This document shows, piece by piece, positions 28,010 through 36,296 of a stretch of DNA of 64,000 nt. Origin of the DNA: Microbacterium sp. SYP-A9085 (lineage in GTDB: Bacteria; Actinomycetota; Actinomycetes; Actinomycetales; Microbacteriaceae); assembly GCF_009649635.1 (NCBI RefSeq), contig NZ_WJII01000002.1:576371-640370 (forward strand). The letters run 5' to 3'. Position 1 is the first letter of the stretch. Each line of letters starts with the position of its first letter. The notes under the pieces were generated by a model. It was not told the DNA's origin and made no database searches. It saw only the letters and a program-made list of their open reading frames with translations. Made by a program: the position numbers and the translations under genes.

Positions 28010-28016
28010 TGATCAA

Positions 28017-29810
28017 GTGACCCAACCCGCCCTACCGCGCAGAGCGCGCATCGTCGGAGTCGCCATTGCATGGGCATTGGCGGTGTCCCTCGTGTCGTCG
28101 ATTTCAGTCACCGCTTGGGTCGCGGTACGCGGATTCCTGGCATATGGACATCTTCGCAACGTCGAGACGACGGCGCTCGCAGTAAAGGCCGACATGTCCG
28201 ACCCCGCCAAGGCCTCTGCCGCGATCACACGGCTTTCTGAAGACACCTCCGCCGCACGATCGCTGACATCGGACGCCATCTGGAAGGCGGCCGAAGGTCT
28301 GCCCTGGGTGGGGCCCCAGCTCAAGGCCGTATCAACGCTGACGGCCGCCGCCGACGACGTCACAAGCAAGGCGCTCGGTCCCCTCGCGCAGGTGGCAGCC
28401 TCCTTCTCCCTGGACTCGATCCACCCGAAGAACGGCGCCATCGACCTCTCGTCGTTCACATCGATCCGCACTGCCGCAACGACAGGCGCGACGCAGATTG
28501 GCGAAGCCGCGGCATCCGTGGATGCAATCGACAAGCGCCCGTTGGTCCAGCCGCTCCGTGACGCCATCGATCAGGTCAGCCAGATCTTCAGTGAGACCCA
28601 GGTAGCGGCGGAGGTCTTGGTCCGGACGACGACACTGCTGCCGCCAATGCTGGGCTCCGACGGCCCCCGCAACTACCTCGTCATCTTCCAGAACAACGCC
28701 GAGCTGCGCTCCCTCGGGGGGATCAGCGGCGCGATGGCGCTCATCCACACCGACAAGGGAAAGATGACGCTCGCCGCACAGGACTCGACGAGCGGATTTC
28801 CGCGATACGACAAGCCGGTCGTGCCGCTCGGCAAGGAGGTCCTGGGCATCTACGGCGAGCGCCCAGCGCAGTGGATGCAGAACGTGACCCAGGTTCCCGA
28901 CTTCGCGCTGACGGGCAGGATCGCGCGAGCGATGTGGGCACGGGAACACGACGGTCAGAAGGTCGACGGGGTGATCTCACTCGACCCCGTGGCACTCTCG
29001 TACCTGCTCCAAGCCACCGGGCCCGTCAAGCTGGCCACGGGCGACGAACTCACGAGCAAGAACGCCGTCTCACTGCTGCTCAACGACGTCTACAAGCGCT
29101 ACGACGACCCCCGCCGGCAGGACGCGTTCTTCGCCGCCGCGGCGGCCTCGGTGTTCCAGGCGCTGTCAGACGGACGCGCCCAGCCCGCCGAGCTCGTGAA
29201 GGCGCTGAGCCGTGCCGGGGACGAGCGACGTCTGCTGCTGTGGAGTGCCCACGCGGCCGACCAGAAGATCCTCGCCGATACGACGCTGTCTGGAGGGCTT
29301 CCCGTCACCGATGCGTCCGGCACGCGGTTCGGCGTCTACCTCAACGACGGCACGGGATCGAAGATGGACTACTACCTGCGCGACGACGTGAAAGTTGCCT
29401 GGCAGCAGTGCACCACGCGTAGCGGAAGCACATCTGGCACCGCCACGCTGACGGTGAAACTCACGAATGCCGCACCCAAGTCCGCAGTATCCCTCCCCGA
29501 CTACATCACCGGCGGCGGCGTTTACGGAGTCAAACCGGGCACCTCGCGGACCGTCGCGTACGTGTACCTTCCCGAAGGATTCCAGTTGCAGAACGCCGCG
29601 CTGAGCACGAATAAGGGCTTCGGCGGCGGAACCCACGAAGGCCGCCAGGTGCTCAGCTTCACCATGGATCTCAAGCCAGGGCAGTCGGCATCCGCCGTCT
29701 TCACAGGCCTGATCACCGCCGCCGCGTCACCGACTCTCGACGTCGCCTCTACTCCCACGGTTAACTCTGGTAACGCTACGCGGGTTGCTGCGAGTTGCCC
29801 CAATGCATAG
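28017..29810 (+). CDS. DUF4012 domain-containing membrane protein
   Basis: 597 residues: one N-terminal membrane segment (about 10-32), a helical region (50-200), then the conserved DUF4012 core with LGSDGPRNYLVIFQNNAELR, SLGGISGAMALI and DGVISLDPVALSYLLQATG. The protein is extracytoplasmic. DUF4012 proteins are repeatedly found beside polysaccharide genes in actinobacteria, but no activity is established to my knowledge. GC content returns to the genome norm here, so this gene lies outside the island although functionally near it. The GTG start is supported by the box at 28004-28009. Confidence 0.88.
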   Translation: MTQPALPRRARIVGVAIAWALAVSLVSSISVTAWVAVRGFLAYGHLRNVETTALAVKADMSDPAKASAAITRLSEDTSAARSLTSDAIWKAAEGLPWVGPQLKAVSTLTAAADDVTSKALGPLAQVAASFSLDSIHPKNGAIDLSSFTSIRTAATTGATQIGEAAASVDAIDKRPLVQPLRDAIDQVSQIFSETQVAAEVLVRTTTLLPPMLGSDGPRNYLVIFQNNAELRSLGGISGAMALIHTDKGKMTLAAQDSTSGFPRYDKPVVPLGKEVLGIYGERPAQWMQNVTQVPDFALTGRIARAMWAREHDGQKVDGVISLDPVALSYLLQATGPVKLATGDELTSKNAVSLLLNDVYKRYDDPRRQDAFFAAAAASVFQALSDGRAQPAELVKALSRAGDERRLLLWSAHAADQKILADTTLSGGLPVTDASGTRFGVYLNDGTGSKMDYYLRDDVKVAWQQCTTRSGSTSGTATLTVKLTNAAPKSAVSLPDYITGGGVYGVKPGTSRTVAYVYLPEGFQLQNAALSTNKGFGGGTHEGRQVLSFTMDLKPGQSASAVFTGLITAAASPTLDVASTPTVNSGNATRVAASCPNA

Positions 29811-29847
29811 GATGAGGTATAGGGGACACCGCAGCATTTCACTTTGA

Positions 29848-29885
29848 TGCCCCCTGGCCATCCATCAAGCCCTTCCCCAGGGGGC
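29848..29885 (+). other. Hairpin between DUF4012 and LPXTG genes
   Basis: GCCCCCTGG (29848-29856) can pair with the complementary run ending at 29885, around a loop of about 19 nt. It lies 38 nt after the DUF4012 stop and 18 nt before the LPXTG start, so it is either a terminator of the first gene or part of the leader of the second. Confidence 0.4.
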
Positions 29886-29903
29886 CGTCTAGAAAGTTGC
29901 GGA

Positions 29904-30470
29904 ATGAAGAACAAGTTGCTCAAGGCGGGTGTCATCGCGTCGGTTGCCGCTGGCGCTGCGCTGCTCGCACCCGCTGCGGCACAGGCCGCGACGATCTACC
30001 CGCCCACTAACGCCTGCTCCATCTCGCCGGCCACGATCACCCCTGGCGGCACCGTCGACTTCTCCTGCGGTGCGGGCACGTTCTCGGCCAACGAGAAGGT
30101 CACCATCACCATCACCGGTGAAGATGGCGCCAACGTGAAGATCGGCTTCGTCAAGTTCGCCATTTCGACCGCCAGCGGGACATCCACGTCCGCTGCCGAC
30201 GGCTCGCTCGCCGCGGTCCCCCTCGCCTTCCCGGCCGATGCCTCCGGCGCGTACAACATCGCCGCGGTTTCGCCGACCTCGGCCGGTGGCACCGCCAGCG
30301 TCGCCGTCGCCGCCGCGGGTGGCGGCAGCAGCGCTGAGCTGCCGGTCACCGGCATGGACAGCAGCCAGCTGCTCGGCTTCTGGATCGGCGGTGGGGCCCT
30401 TGTCCTCGCCGGTGGTGCGTTCGCCGTCGCCGCCAGCGTGCGTCGTAACCGCAAGCAGGCCCGCGCCTGA
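29904..30470 (+). CDS. LPXTG-anchored surface protein
   Basis: 188 residues. A signal peptide (basic MKNKLLKAG, hydrophobic core, cut after AQA at about residue 28) is followed by a beta-rich domain of about 100 residues with two cysteines, a Gly/Ser linker, the sortase signal LPVTG (146-150), a membrane segment and a basic tail (RRNRKQARA). It is expected to be covalently linked to peptidoglycan by a sortase, which is not encoded in the window. It may be a small adhesin or coat protein; nothing more specific can be read. Confidence 0.9.
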   Translation: MKNKLLKAGVIASVAAGAALLAPAAAQAATIYPPTNACSISPATITPGGTVDFSCGAGTFSANEKVTITITGEDGANVKIGFVKFAISTASGTSTSAADGSLAAVPLAFPADASGAYNIAAVSPTSAGGTASVAVAAAGGGSSAELPVTGMDSSQLLGFWIGGGALVLAGGAFAVAASVRRNRKQARA

Positions 30471-30484
30471 TCTCAGGCTTACGT

Positions 30485-30519
30485 CGAACGCCCCCGGGAG
30501 AGTCTCCTGGGGGCGTTCG
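30485..30519 (+). terminator. Terminator of the LPXTG gene
   Basis: CGAACGCCCCC and GGGGGCGTTCG form a perfect 11-bp stem 14 nt after the stop codon, followed by a short T-containing tail (GTTGT). Confidence 0.7.
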
Positions 30520-30598
30520 GTTGTCCGGGGTGCAACCCGGGGGCTTCTTCTCGCTGCGGCTCGCTCAGCGCCCGGTGTCGGGTCGTACAGACAAAGAG

Positions 30599-30637
30599 AA
30601 AGCGCCGGTGTCCGTGCGGGAGGACATCCGGCGCTTT
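30599..30637 (-). terminator. Terminator of the small membrane protein gene
   Basis: Read on the minus strand, AAAGCGCCGG and CCGGCGCTTT flank a loop with further GTCC/GGAC pairing, followed by TTTCTCTTTG. The stem starts 13 nt after the stop of the 58-residue protein. Confidence 0.65.
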
Positions 30638-30650
30638 CGTCGTCTGCGGG

Positions 30651-30827
30651 TTACGGCAGCTCGCCGCTCTTGTGCTCGTGACGCGAGTGGTGCATCGGGA
30701 TGCCGATCGACGTCGCACACAGCAGGATGCCGAGCACGAAGATCGCCGACTGCCAGCCGTCGACGAACGGGGCGTAGCCGAAGCATGCGAACCCTGCGAC
30801 GAAGAGCAGGAAGCAGAGGATGAACAT
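30651..30827 (-). CDS. Small membrane protein, 58 residues
   Basis: Two hydrophobic segments (about 2-18 and 26-46) joined by a short loop, then a His-rich, charged tail (MHHSRHEHKSGELP). The ATG at 30827 has a good AAGGAT site six bases upstream, and a terminator follows the stop, which together support a real gene. I do not recognise the family. Confidence 0.75.
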   Translation of the reverse strand: MFILCFLLFVAGFACFGYAPFVDGWQSAIFVLGILLCATSIGIPMHHSRHEHKSGELP

Positions 30828-30900
30828 TCGGATCCTTCCGGGACGGCGGTGCTGCTCCCAGGCTATCGCGTTTCGGCGGGCGTCCGCGAACACCGCGAGG

Positions 30901-31626
30901 TCAGGATGCGGTGGCCAGGCCGCCATCCGGGCCGGGCGGCATCGCGCGGCGCCGCGGACGCGACATCCGCGCCGTCACCAGGATCGGCAGGTGGTCGCTG
31001 CGGCCCTGCGGCAGTGTCCGGATGCGCTCGATGTCGAACCCCATCGACGTGGCGAAGTCGTAGTGCCCGCGGAAGTAGCGATACCGGGTGTACGTGCGGG
31101 CGTCGCTGAGGGTCAGCTCATACCCCTGCTCGCGCACCTTCTGCCCCAGGTTCTCCTTGAACACGGGGTAGTTGTAGTCGCCCACCATGAGCGTGGGAAG
31201 CCCGTTGCCGAGCTCCTGCAGCTCGGCCAGGGCGGCGCTGATCTGGTGACGCCGCAGCGAGTTCAGCGCGGTCAGCGGCGCCGCGTGGAATGACGCCACG
31301 ATGAGGTCGCGCCCCTGGTCGATGTCGTGCAGGCGCACCCCGAGCATCCGCTCCTCGGCGGGCTTGAGCACGCGGTCGTGCAGCGACTTCTTCAACGACA
31401 TCGAGCGGACCTCGAGCGGCCGGTACATGTCGATCCGGAAATAGACCGCCAGTCCGAGCCGGTTGCGGTGGGTCGCATCGGCCAGCCGGAGCCCGGAAAT
31501 CTCGTCCGGGATGTCGGAGGTGTCACACTCCTGCAGGCAGAGCAGGTCGGCTCCGTGGCCATCCACGAGCGCGGCCAGTTCGGTCGCGGCGCGGTGCTTG
31601 CGCAGGTTGTACGAGAGCAGCTTCAT
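30901..31626 (-). CDS. Endonuclease/exonuclease/phosphatase family protein
   Basis: 241 residues with the EEP fold markers in order: LSYNLRKH at the N-terminus, CLQECD (metal-binding Glu), ASFHAAPL, VGDYNYP and SDHLPIL at the end (catalytic Asp-His pair). No signal peptide is seen, so it is cytoplasmic; the substrate may be nucleic acid or a phosphoester. A TACCCT box with GGAAACAGG precedes the ATG, leaving a near-leaderless start. It is monocistronic. Confidence 0.88.
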   Translation of the reverse strand: MKLLSYNLRKHRAATELAALVDGHGADLLCLQECDTSDIPDEISGLRLADATHRNRLGLAVYFRIDMYRPLEVRSMSLKKSLHDRVLKPAEERMLGVRLHDIDQGRDLIVASFHAAPLTALNSLRRHQISAALAELQELGNGLPTLMVGDYNYPVFKENLGQKVREQGYELTLSDARTYTRYRYFRGHYDFATSMGFDIERIRTLPQGRSDHLPILVTARMSRPRRRAMPPGPDGGLATAS

Positions 31627-31680
31627 CCTGTTTCCAGGGTAGACCGGCTCTCCCGACAGCGGGCTGGGCGCCCGGACCGG

Positions 31681-32631
31681 CTACGCGGACGCGGCGCCCT
31701 GGGGAAGGATCGCGGCCCGCAGGTGGCCGTCCGCGGCGGCGAGCCGCGCGCGGGCCTCGTCCGGGGAGATGCCGGCCAGCAGCCCCAGCAACGCCACCTT
31801 CACCGACCCGTCCGACCGGTCGAGCGCCTGCTCGGCGACGTCCATCGTCACCTCGGCGATGCTCATCACGGTGCGGATCGAGCGCGCCCGCAGCTTCTCG
31901 TTGGTGGCCACCAGGTCCACCATGACGCCGTTGTAGGTCTTGCCCATCCGCACCATCGCGAGCGTCGAGAGCGTGTTGGCGATGAGCTTCTGCGCGGTGC
32001 CGGACTTGAGCCGGGTGGAGCCGGCGATGAACTCCGGGCCCACGACCACCTCGATGGGGACATCCGCGATGCGCCCGATCACCGAGCCGGCGTTCTGGGC
32101 GATCGCTATCGTCAGCGCGCCCACCTGCTTCGCGTACCTGAGTCCGCCCGCGACGTACGGGGTGCGACCGGACGCGGAGATGCCGACGACAGCGTCATCG
32201 GCGGTGAGACCGAGCTCGGCGAGCGTGGCCGGCGCCTCCGCGGTGTCGTCCTCGGCATCCTCGACCGCCTTCATGATGGCTGTCGGGCCGCCGGCGATGA
32301 GCCCGACCACCATTCCCGGATCCGTGCCGAACGTGGGCGGGCATTCGCTCGCGTCGAGGACGCCGATGCGGCCCGCGGTCCCCGCACCGAGGTAGATGAG
32401 GCGCCCGCCGCGGCGGAACCGCCCGACGATGCCGTCCACCGCGGCGGCGATCTCTGCGGCGCGCTGCCCCACGAGCAGCGGCACCGCCTGGTCGCCGGCG
32501 TTCATCAGCCGGACCAGCTCCAGGCTGCTCAGATTGTCCAGGTCGACGGCCGCGCCCCGCGTCTCCGTCGTAAGCTGTGACAGCTCGTGCAGGAGGTCGC
32601 GCAGTCGCGCCCCGGTCTCCTCGTCATGCAC
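31681..32631 (-). CDS. murQ: N-acetylmuramic acid 6-phosphate etherase
   Basis: A 316-residue SIS-fold lyase that cleaves MurNAc-6-phosphate to GlcNAc-6-phosphate and D-lactate in peptidoglycan recycling. The signature GAGTAGRIGVLDASE with catalytic Glu96, ECPPTFGT, GISASGRTPY and GPEFIAGSTRLKSGTAQK all match. The GTG start overlaps the stop of the upstream kinase gene by 8 nt, so both are translated together. It is divergent from a MurR/RpiR regulator, the common arrangement for this pathway. Confidence 0.96.
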   Translation of the reverse strand: MHDEETGARLRDLLHELSQLTTETRGAAVDLDNLSSLELVRLMNAGDQAVPLLVGQRAAEIAAAVDGIVGRFRRGGRLIYLGAGTAGRIGVLDASECPPTFGTDPGMVVGLIAGGPTAIMKAVEDAEDDTAEAPATLAELGLTADDAVVGISASGRTPYVAGGLRYAKQVGALTIAIAQNAGSVIGRIADVPIEVVVGPEFIAGSTRLKSGTAQKLIANTLSTLAMVRMGKTYNGVMVDLVATNEKLRARSIRTVMSIAEVTMDVAEQALDRSDGSVKVALLGLLAGISPDEARARLAAADGHLRAAILPQGAASA

Positions 32632-33511
32632 GGTGAATGCTCCCTTCCAGCGGCAGATTCGTCCGCTGCACCATGATCAGTGCGCCATCCAGCGCGTTCC
32701 CCTGCGCCGGAGCCACGCGCAGTCCGCGGGCGACCAGCGCGGTGCGCAGGCGTTCGCGGAACCCGGCATCGGCGGTGACACCGCCCACGAGCGACACGTC
32801 GGCGACGTCGACGTCGCCCGCCGATGCCGCCGCCGTCTGCACCACATGGGCGACGGCGCGGTCGACGACGTCCACGGCGACCTCGTCGCCCTCGGCCGCG
32901 CAGGCCAGGACGGCGGGGGCGTACGCCGCCAGCTTCGCGGCGGCGTCGGGATGCGCCACCGCCGCGTCGGCGGCTGTGCGCGGGTCGGCGATCCGGTCGA
33001 GGAGCGCCGTCGGCGGCCCGACCCGCACCTGCGCCGCCTCCGCGGCCCGCAGGCCCTCGCGCCCGATCCAGGATCCGGACCCCCAATCTCCCGCCAACAG
33101 ACCCCGGCCGTCGCGCATCGATGAGCGCCCGTCCGGGGAGACAGCGAGCGCGACGGCACCGGTGCCGACGATGAGGCACACCCCCGGTCCGCCGCCGAAC
33201 GCGCCGATATGGGCGGTGACGACATCCGATGCGACCGCCGCGGCGACGTCGTAGCGCGCCGCCACCAGCGCCGCGAGCCGCGCCGCGGCGCCGGGCGCCG
33301 CGAATGCGCCGGCGGCACCGATGCCGATCACCGCGAACCCCTCGGGCTCTCGGCCGTCGAGCAGCTCGCCGATCCGGGCCGCCGACCGCGCCGCCGACCC
33401 GTCCGCGCCGAGGCCGGCCAGGCCCTCGCCGACGACGACTTCGTCGCGCACCCGTATCCGGCAGCTCGTCTTGCCCAGGTCGACGCCGACGGCAGATCCT
33501 TCTCGCGGCAC
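32624..33511 (-). CDS. BadF/BcrA-type amino-sugar kinase (N-acetylglucosamine/MurNAc kinase)
   Basis: A 295-residue ASKHA-fold kinase. The phosphate-1 loop is VGVDLGKTSCRI at the N-terminus; VGTGAVALAV is the second phosphate element, with GDWGSGSWIG and the LVGGVTADAGFRERL block following. This is the BadF/BadG/BcrA/BcrD family that includes eukaryotic-type GlcNAc kinase and the dual GlcNAc/MurNAc kinases of actinobacteria. Next to murQ, its product is probably MurNAc-6-phosphate. The GTG at 33511 follows TGAGGA. Confidence 0.88.
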   Translation of the reverse strand: MPREGSAVGVDLGKTSCRIRVRDEVVVGEGLAGLGADGSAARSAARIGELLDGREPEGFAVIGIGAAGAFAAPGAAARLAALVAARYDVAAAVASDVVTAHIGAFGGGPGVCLIVGTGAVALAVSPDGRSSMRDGRGLLAGDWGSGSWIGREGLRAAEAAQVRVGPPTALLDRIADPRTAADAAVAHPDAAAKLAAYAPAVLACAAEGDEVAVDVVDRAVAHVVQTAAASAGDVDVADVSLVGGVTADAGFRERLRTALVARGLRVAPAQGNALDGALIMVQRTNLPLEGSIHRA

Positions 33512-33542
33512 ATCATCCTCACGAATCTCATGTCCAGTTTGA

Positions 33543-33581
33543 TTGACTGTACTGTAACTTGCTTCCAGGGCGGTGTATAGA
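33543..33581. promoter_or_regulatory. Divergent promoter/operator region of the murR and kinase-murQ genes
   Basis: On the plus strand a candidate promoter has TGTAAC (33553-33558), 17 nt and TATAGA (33576-33581). A box CTGTAACT (33552-33559), preceded by TTGACT (33543-33548), overlaps its -35. The same CTGTAACT box occurs inside the promoter at 34522-34549, so it may be the MurR/RpiR binding site. GGTGTA (33572-33577) and TACACC (33591-33596) form a further short inverted repeat. Confidence 0.4.
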
Positions 33582-33617
33582 TAGATGGAGTACACCCCGT
33601 CAGCGAGGGAGCAAGGC

Positions 33618-34466
33618 ATGAGCATCCAGTCGACGATCGAGGCAACCGCCGCATCTCTGTCACCATCCTTGCGCCGCATCGCGGAGGCCGTCGGCCGCAA
33701 CCCGCAACTGGTGCTCGAGAACACGATCAACCAGCTCGCCCAGACGTGCGACACCTCCGTCGCCTCCGTGGTGCGGTTCTGCCAGGCGATCGGCCTGTCC
33801 GGGTACGCGCAGCTGCGCGTCGCCCTGGCCACCGAGCTGGGCAAGCAGTCCGCGCAGTTCGGCCCCTCCGACTACGGGGCCGACATCTCGCCGACGGACT
33901 CGCTCGAGGACGCCGCCCGCAAGATCGCCGCGCTCGAGCTGATGGCGATCGACGAGACGGTGGGATCGATCGACTTCGCCGTGATGGAGCGCGTGATCGA
34001 TCGCTGCGAGACCGCGACGCGCATCCTGATCTACGGGATCGGCGCGAGCCAGTTCGTCGCCGACGACTTCCAGCACAAGCTGTTCCGGATCGGCCGCGAG
34101 GCGTTCGCGTTCCATGATCCGCACGAGGCGTGGGGGGCCGCCGCGCTGCCGATCGGCGGCGTCGTCGCGATCGGCATCTCGCACTCCGGCGAGACGCCGG
34201 AGACGAACAAGTTCCTCCGCGTGGCGAAGGAGAACGGCGCGTACACGATCGCCCTGACCGGCGTCCCCGGGTCGAGCCTCGCGGGGCTCGCGGATGTCGC
34301 GCTGCTGACCCGGGTGCGGGAGACCACGTTCCGAGCCGGCGCCATGGTGAGCCGCATCGCACAGCTCGCCCTCGTCGACTGCCTGTTCACCGGCATCGCC
34401 CAGCGCCGCTACCGGTTCACGGTGGATGCGCTGCGGCGCACCCGTGAGGTCACCCGCGCGCACTGA
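33618..34466 (+). CDS. MurR/RpiR family transcriptional regulator
   Basis: 282 residues: N-terminal HTH_6 domain (about 1-77, with TCDTSVASVVRFCQAIGLSG as recognition region) and C-terminal SIS domain (about 120-260, with IYGIGASQFVADDF and GISHSGETPETNKFLR) that binds phosphosugars. In known systems MurNAc-6-phosphate releases such regulators from DNA. It lies between murQ/kinase on one side and the acetyltransferase/ABC operon on the other and probably controls both. The ATG at 33618 is chosen for its GAGGGAG site; an ATG at 33585 lacks one. Confidence 0.92.
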   Translation: MSIQSTIEATAASLSPSLRRIAEAVGRNPQLVLENTINQLAQTCDTSVASVVRFCQAIGLSGYAQLRVALATELGKQSAQFGPSDYGADISPTDSLEDAARKIAALELMAIDETVGSIDFAVMERVIDRCETATRILIYGIGASQFVADDFQHKLFRIGREAFAFHDPHEAWGAAALPIGGVVAIGISHSGETPETNKFLRVAKENGAYTIALTGVPGSSLAGLADVALLTRVRETTFRAGAMVSRIAQLALVDCLFTGIAQRRYRFTVDALRRTREVTRAH

Positions 34467-34521
34467 CGGCCGGGCTCACCGGGCGGACACCCGCTCCTGA
34501 AACTTACGTCCGAATTGTGTC

Positions 34522-34549
34522 TTGACTCTGTAACTGAATGCCGTATTCT
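34522..34549 (+). promoter_or_regulatory. Promoter of the GNAT-PIG-L-ABC-oxidase operon
   Basis: TTGACT (34522-34527), 16-nt spacer, TATTCT (34544-34549). The spacer begins with CTGTAACT (34528-34535), the same octamer as in the murR promoter region. The start codon follows 33 nt after the -10 box. Confidence 0.6.
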
Positions 34550-34582
34550 CATCACAAGCCCATATCCGAGGAAGGACGACGA

Positions 34583-35566
34583 ATGTCCGATGGTCCGGCT
34601 GTCTTCCGGCACTACGCCCCAGGAGACGGTGCCCGCATCGCCGATGCATGGACCCTCGCCGCACCCGGCGACGGCATCACCCCGCGGCGGTTCCGCGACC
34701 TCGTCCTGCTCGACCGCAACTTCGATCCCGAAGGACTCGTCGTCGCCGAGGCGGACGGCCGCATCGTCGGCGCCGCCTACGCGGTCCGCCGGCGGGTCGC
34801 CGAGCAGGGCGACGACCTGGAACGAGGGCGCGGCTGGATCCTGTTCTTCTTCGTCGTCCCCGACGCGCAGGGCGCCGGCATCGGCCGCGCGCTGCTGACC
34901 CGCGCGATGGACTGGCTGCGCGGCCACGGCGCCGAGGAGGTCGTCTACTCCGGGTACACGCCGAACTACGTGCTGCCCGGCCTGGACGCCGACCGGTACC
35001 CGGCCGCGTTCGCCCTGATGTCCTCGCTGGGATTCACGACCCTCGAGAAGGCCGACGCGATGTCGCGGTCGCTGCGCGGCTACGCGATGCCGGCCGACGA
35101 GCGGGAGCGCGCCGACCGTCTGCGCGCCGAGGGCTGGTACCTGGGCACCCCGCAGGACGACGACCTCGTCCCCCTGATCGCGCTGGCCCGCGACGCGTTC
35201 AACGCCGACTGGGCCCGGGCGATCCGCGAAGGGATCGTCGCCGGCCTGCCGGCCGAACGCATCATGATCGCCCGGAACCCGGACGGCCGGGTGATCGGCT
35301 GGGCGATGCACGGGACGTACGAGGGCGTGATCGATCGCTTCGGCCCATTCGGCGTCCTCCCGCAGAGCCGCGGAACCGGACTCGGCCGCCTCCTGCTGCA
35401 CCTCACCCTCGAGCGGATGGTCGCCACCAACGCGCAGACCGCTTGGTTCCTCTGGGCCGACGAGGGCACCCCGGCATGGAACCTGTACCAGAAGACGGGA
35501 TTCGAGGTCACCCGCACGTTCTCGATCCTGCGCGCACCGCTGAAGCAAGAGGAGCACCAGGCATGA
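34583..35566 (+). CDS. GNAT family N-acetyltransferase with two tandem domains
   Basis: 327 residues carrying two GNAT domains. The first acetyl-CoA loop is QGAGIGRALLTRA after VVPDA; the second is SRGTGLGRLLLHL after LPQ. Each is preceded by the usual beta-strand-rich core (GLVVAEADGRIVGAAY and RNPDGRVIGWAMHG). It is the first gene of a seven-step catabolic locus next to murQ and overlaps the PIG-L gene by 4 nt, so it may acetylate an amino sugar or its product. The ATG at 34583 follows GAAGGA. Confidence 0.88.
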   Translation: MSDGPAVFRHYAPGDGARIADAWTLAAPGDGITPRRFRDLVLLDRNFDPEGLVVAEADGRIVGAAYAVRRRVAEQGDDLERGRGWILFFFVVPDAQGAGIGRALLTRAMDWLRGHGAEEVVYSGYTPNYVLPGLDADRYPAAFALMSSLGFTTLEKADAMSRSLRGYAMPADERERADRLRAEGWYLGTPQDDDLVPLIALARDAFNADWARAIREGIVAGLPAERIMIARNPDGRVIGWAMHGTYEGVIDRFGPFGVLPQSRGTGLGRLLLHLTLERMVATNAQTAWFLWADEGTPAWNLYQKTGFEVTRTFSILRAPLKQEEHQA

Positions 35567-36255
35567 GCAGCACCGTCATCGCCGTCGGCGGCCACATCGG
35601 CGACATGGAGCTGACCGCCGGCCCCACGCTGGCCAAGGCCGTCCTTGAAGGCGGCCGCGCCATCATCGTCGACTGCACATACGGCGAGCGCGGACATCCC
35701 ACCATCGCCCCCAGCGTCTACCGCGCGCAGAAGGTCGACGAGGCGCGGTTCTTCGCCGACGCCATCGGCGCCGAGGTCGTCACCCTCGACTACTCCGACG
35801 GCTTCCTGCCGGACACCGACGACGTCGCCGAGCAGATCGCCGCGATCATCCGCGACGCCAAGCCCGACCTGCTCATCACGCACTGGCTGCACTCGATGCA
35901 CCGCGATCACGAGCGGGCCGCGCAGACGGCGCTGCGCGCGGCGTTCCTCGCGTCCATCCCCATCGAGGAGATCGACACTCCCCGGCACTCGGTGCCCGCG
36001 ATCCTGCACGCCGAGAACTGGGAGGACATGGAGGGCTTCGAGGCCGACACGTTCTTCGAGATCCCGGATGCCGCGTACGACCGGTGGCGGACCGGCATCG
36101 AGCGCCACGCCTTCGCCCGCGGCGAGACCTACGGGTTCCGATACATCGACTACTACTCCGCGCTGATGGAGGTCAAGGGGTGCCTGGCGGGATGCCGTCG
36201 CGCCGCCGCCTTCAAGACATCCAGTCACGAGAAGTTCACCCTCGCCGGACCGTGA
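35563..36255 (+). CDS. PIG-L family deacetylase
   Basis: A 230-residue zinc deacetylase of the GlcNAc-PI/BshB/MshB-like family. The usual N-terminal HPDD appears as HIGD (His11, Asp14), and the second zinc motif HxxH is His113-Arg-Asp-His116 within THWLHSMHRDH. Proteins of this family remove acetyl groups from GlcNAc-containing substrates. In this operon it probably deacetylates the imported amino sugar or a derivative. Translation is coupled to the acetyltransferase gene by an ATGA overlap. Confidence 0.87.
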   Translation: MSSTVIAVGGHIGDMELTAGPTLAKAVLEGGRAIIVDCTYGERGHPTIAPSVYRAQKVDEARFFADAIGAEVVTLDYSDGFLPDTDDVAEQIAAIIRDAKPDLLITHWLHSMHRDHERAAQTALRAAFLASIPIEEIDTPRHSVPAILHAENWEDMEGFEADTFFEIPDAAYDRWRTGIERHAFARGETYGFRYIDYYSALMEVKGCLAGCRRAAAFKTSSHEKFTLAGP

Positions 36256-36296
36256 CCGCCGGCGTTCTGCACCCACACAAACAAGAGAGGTTGACC

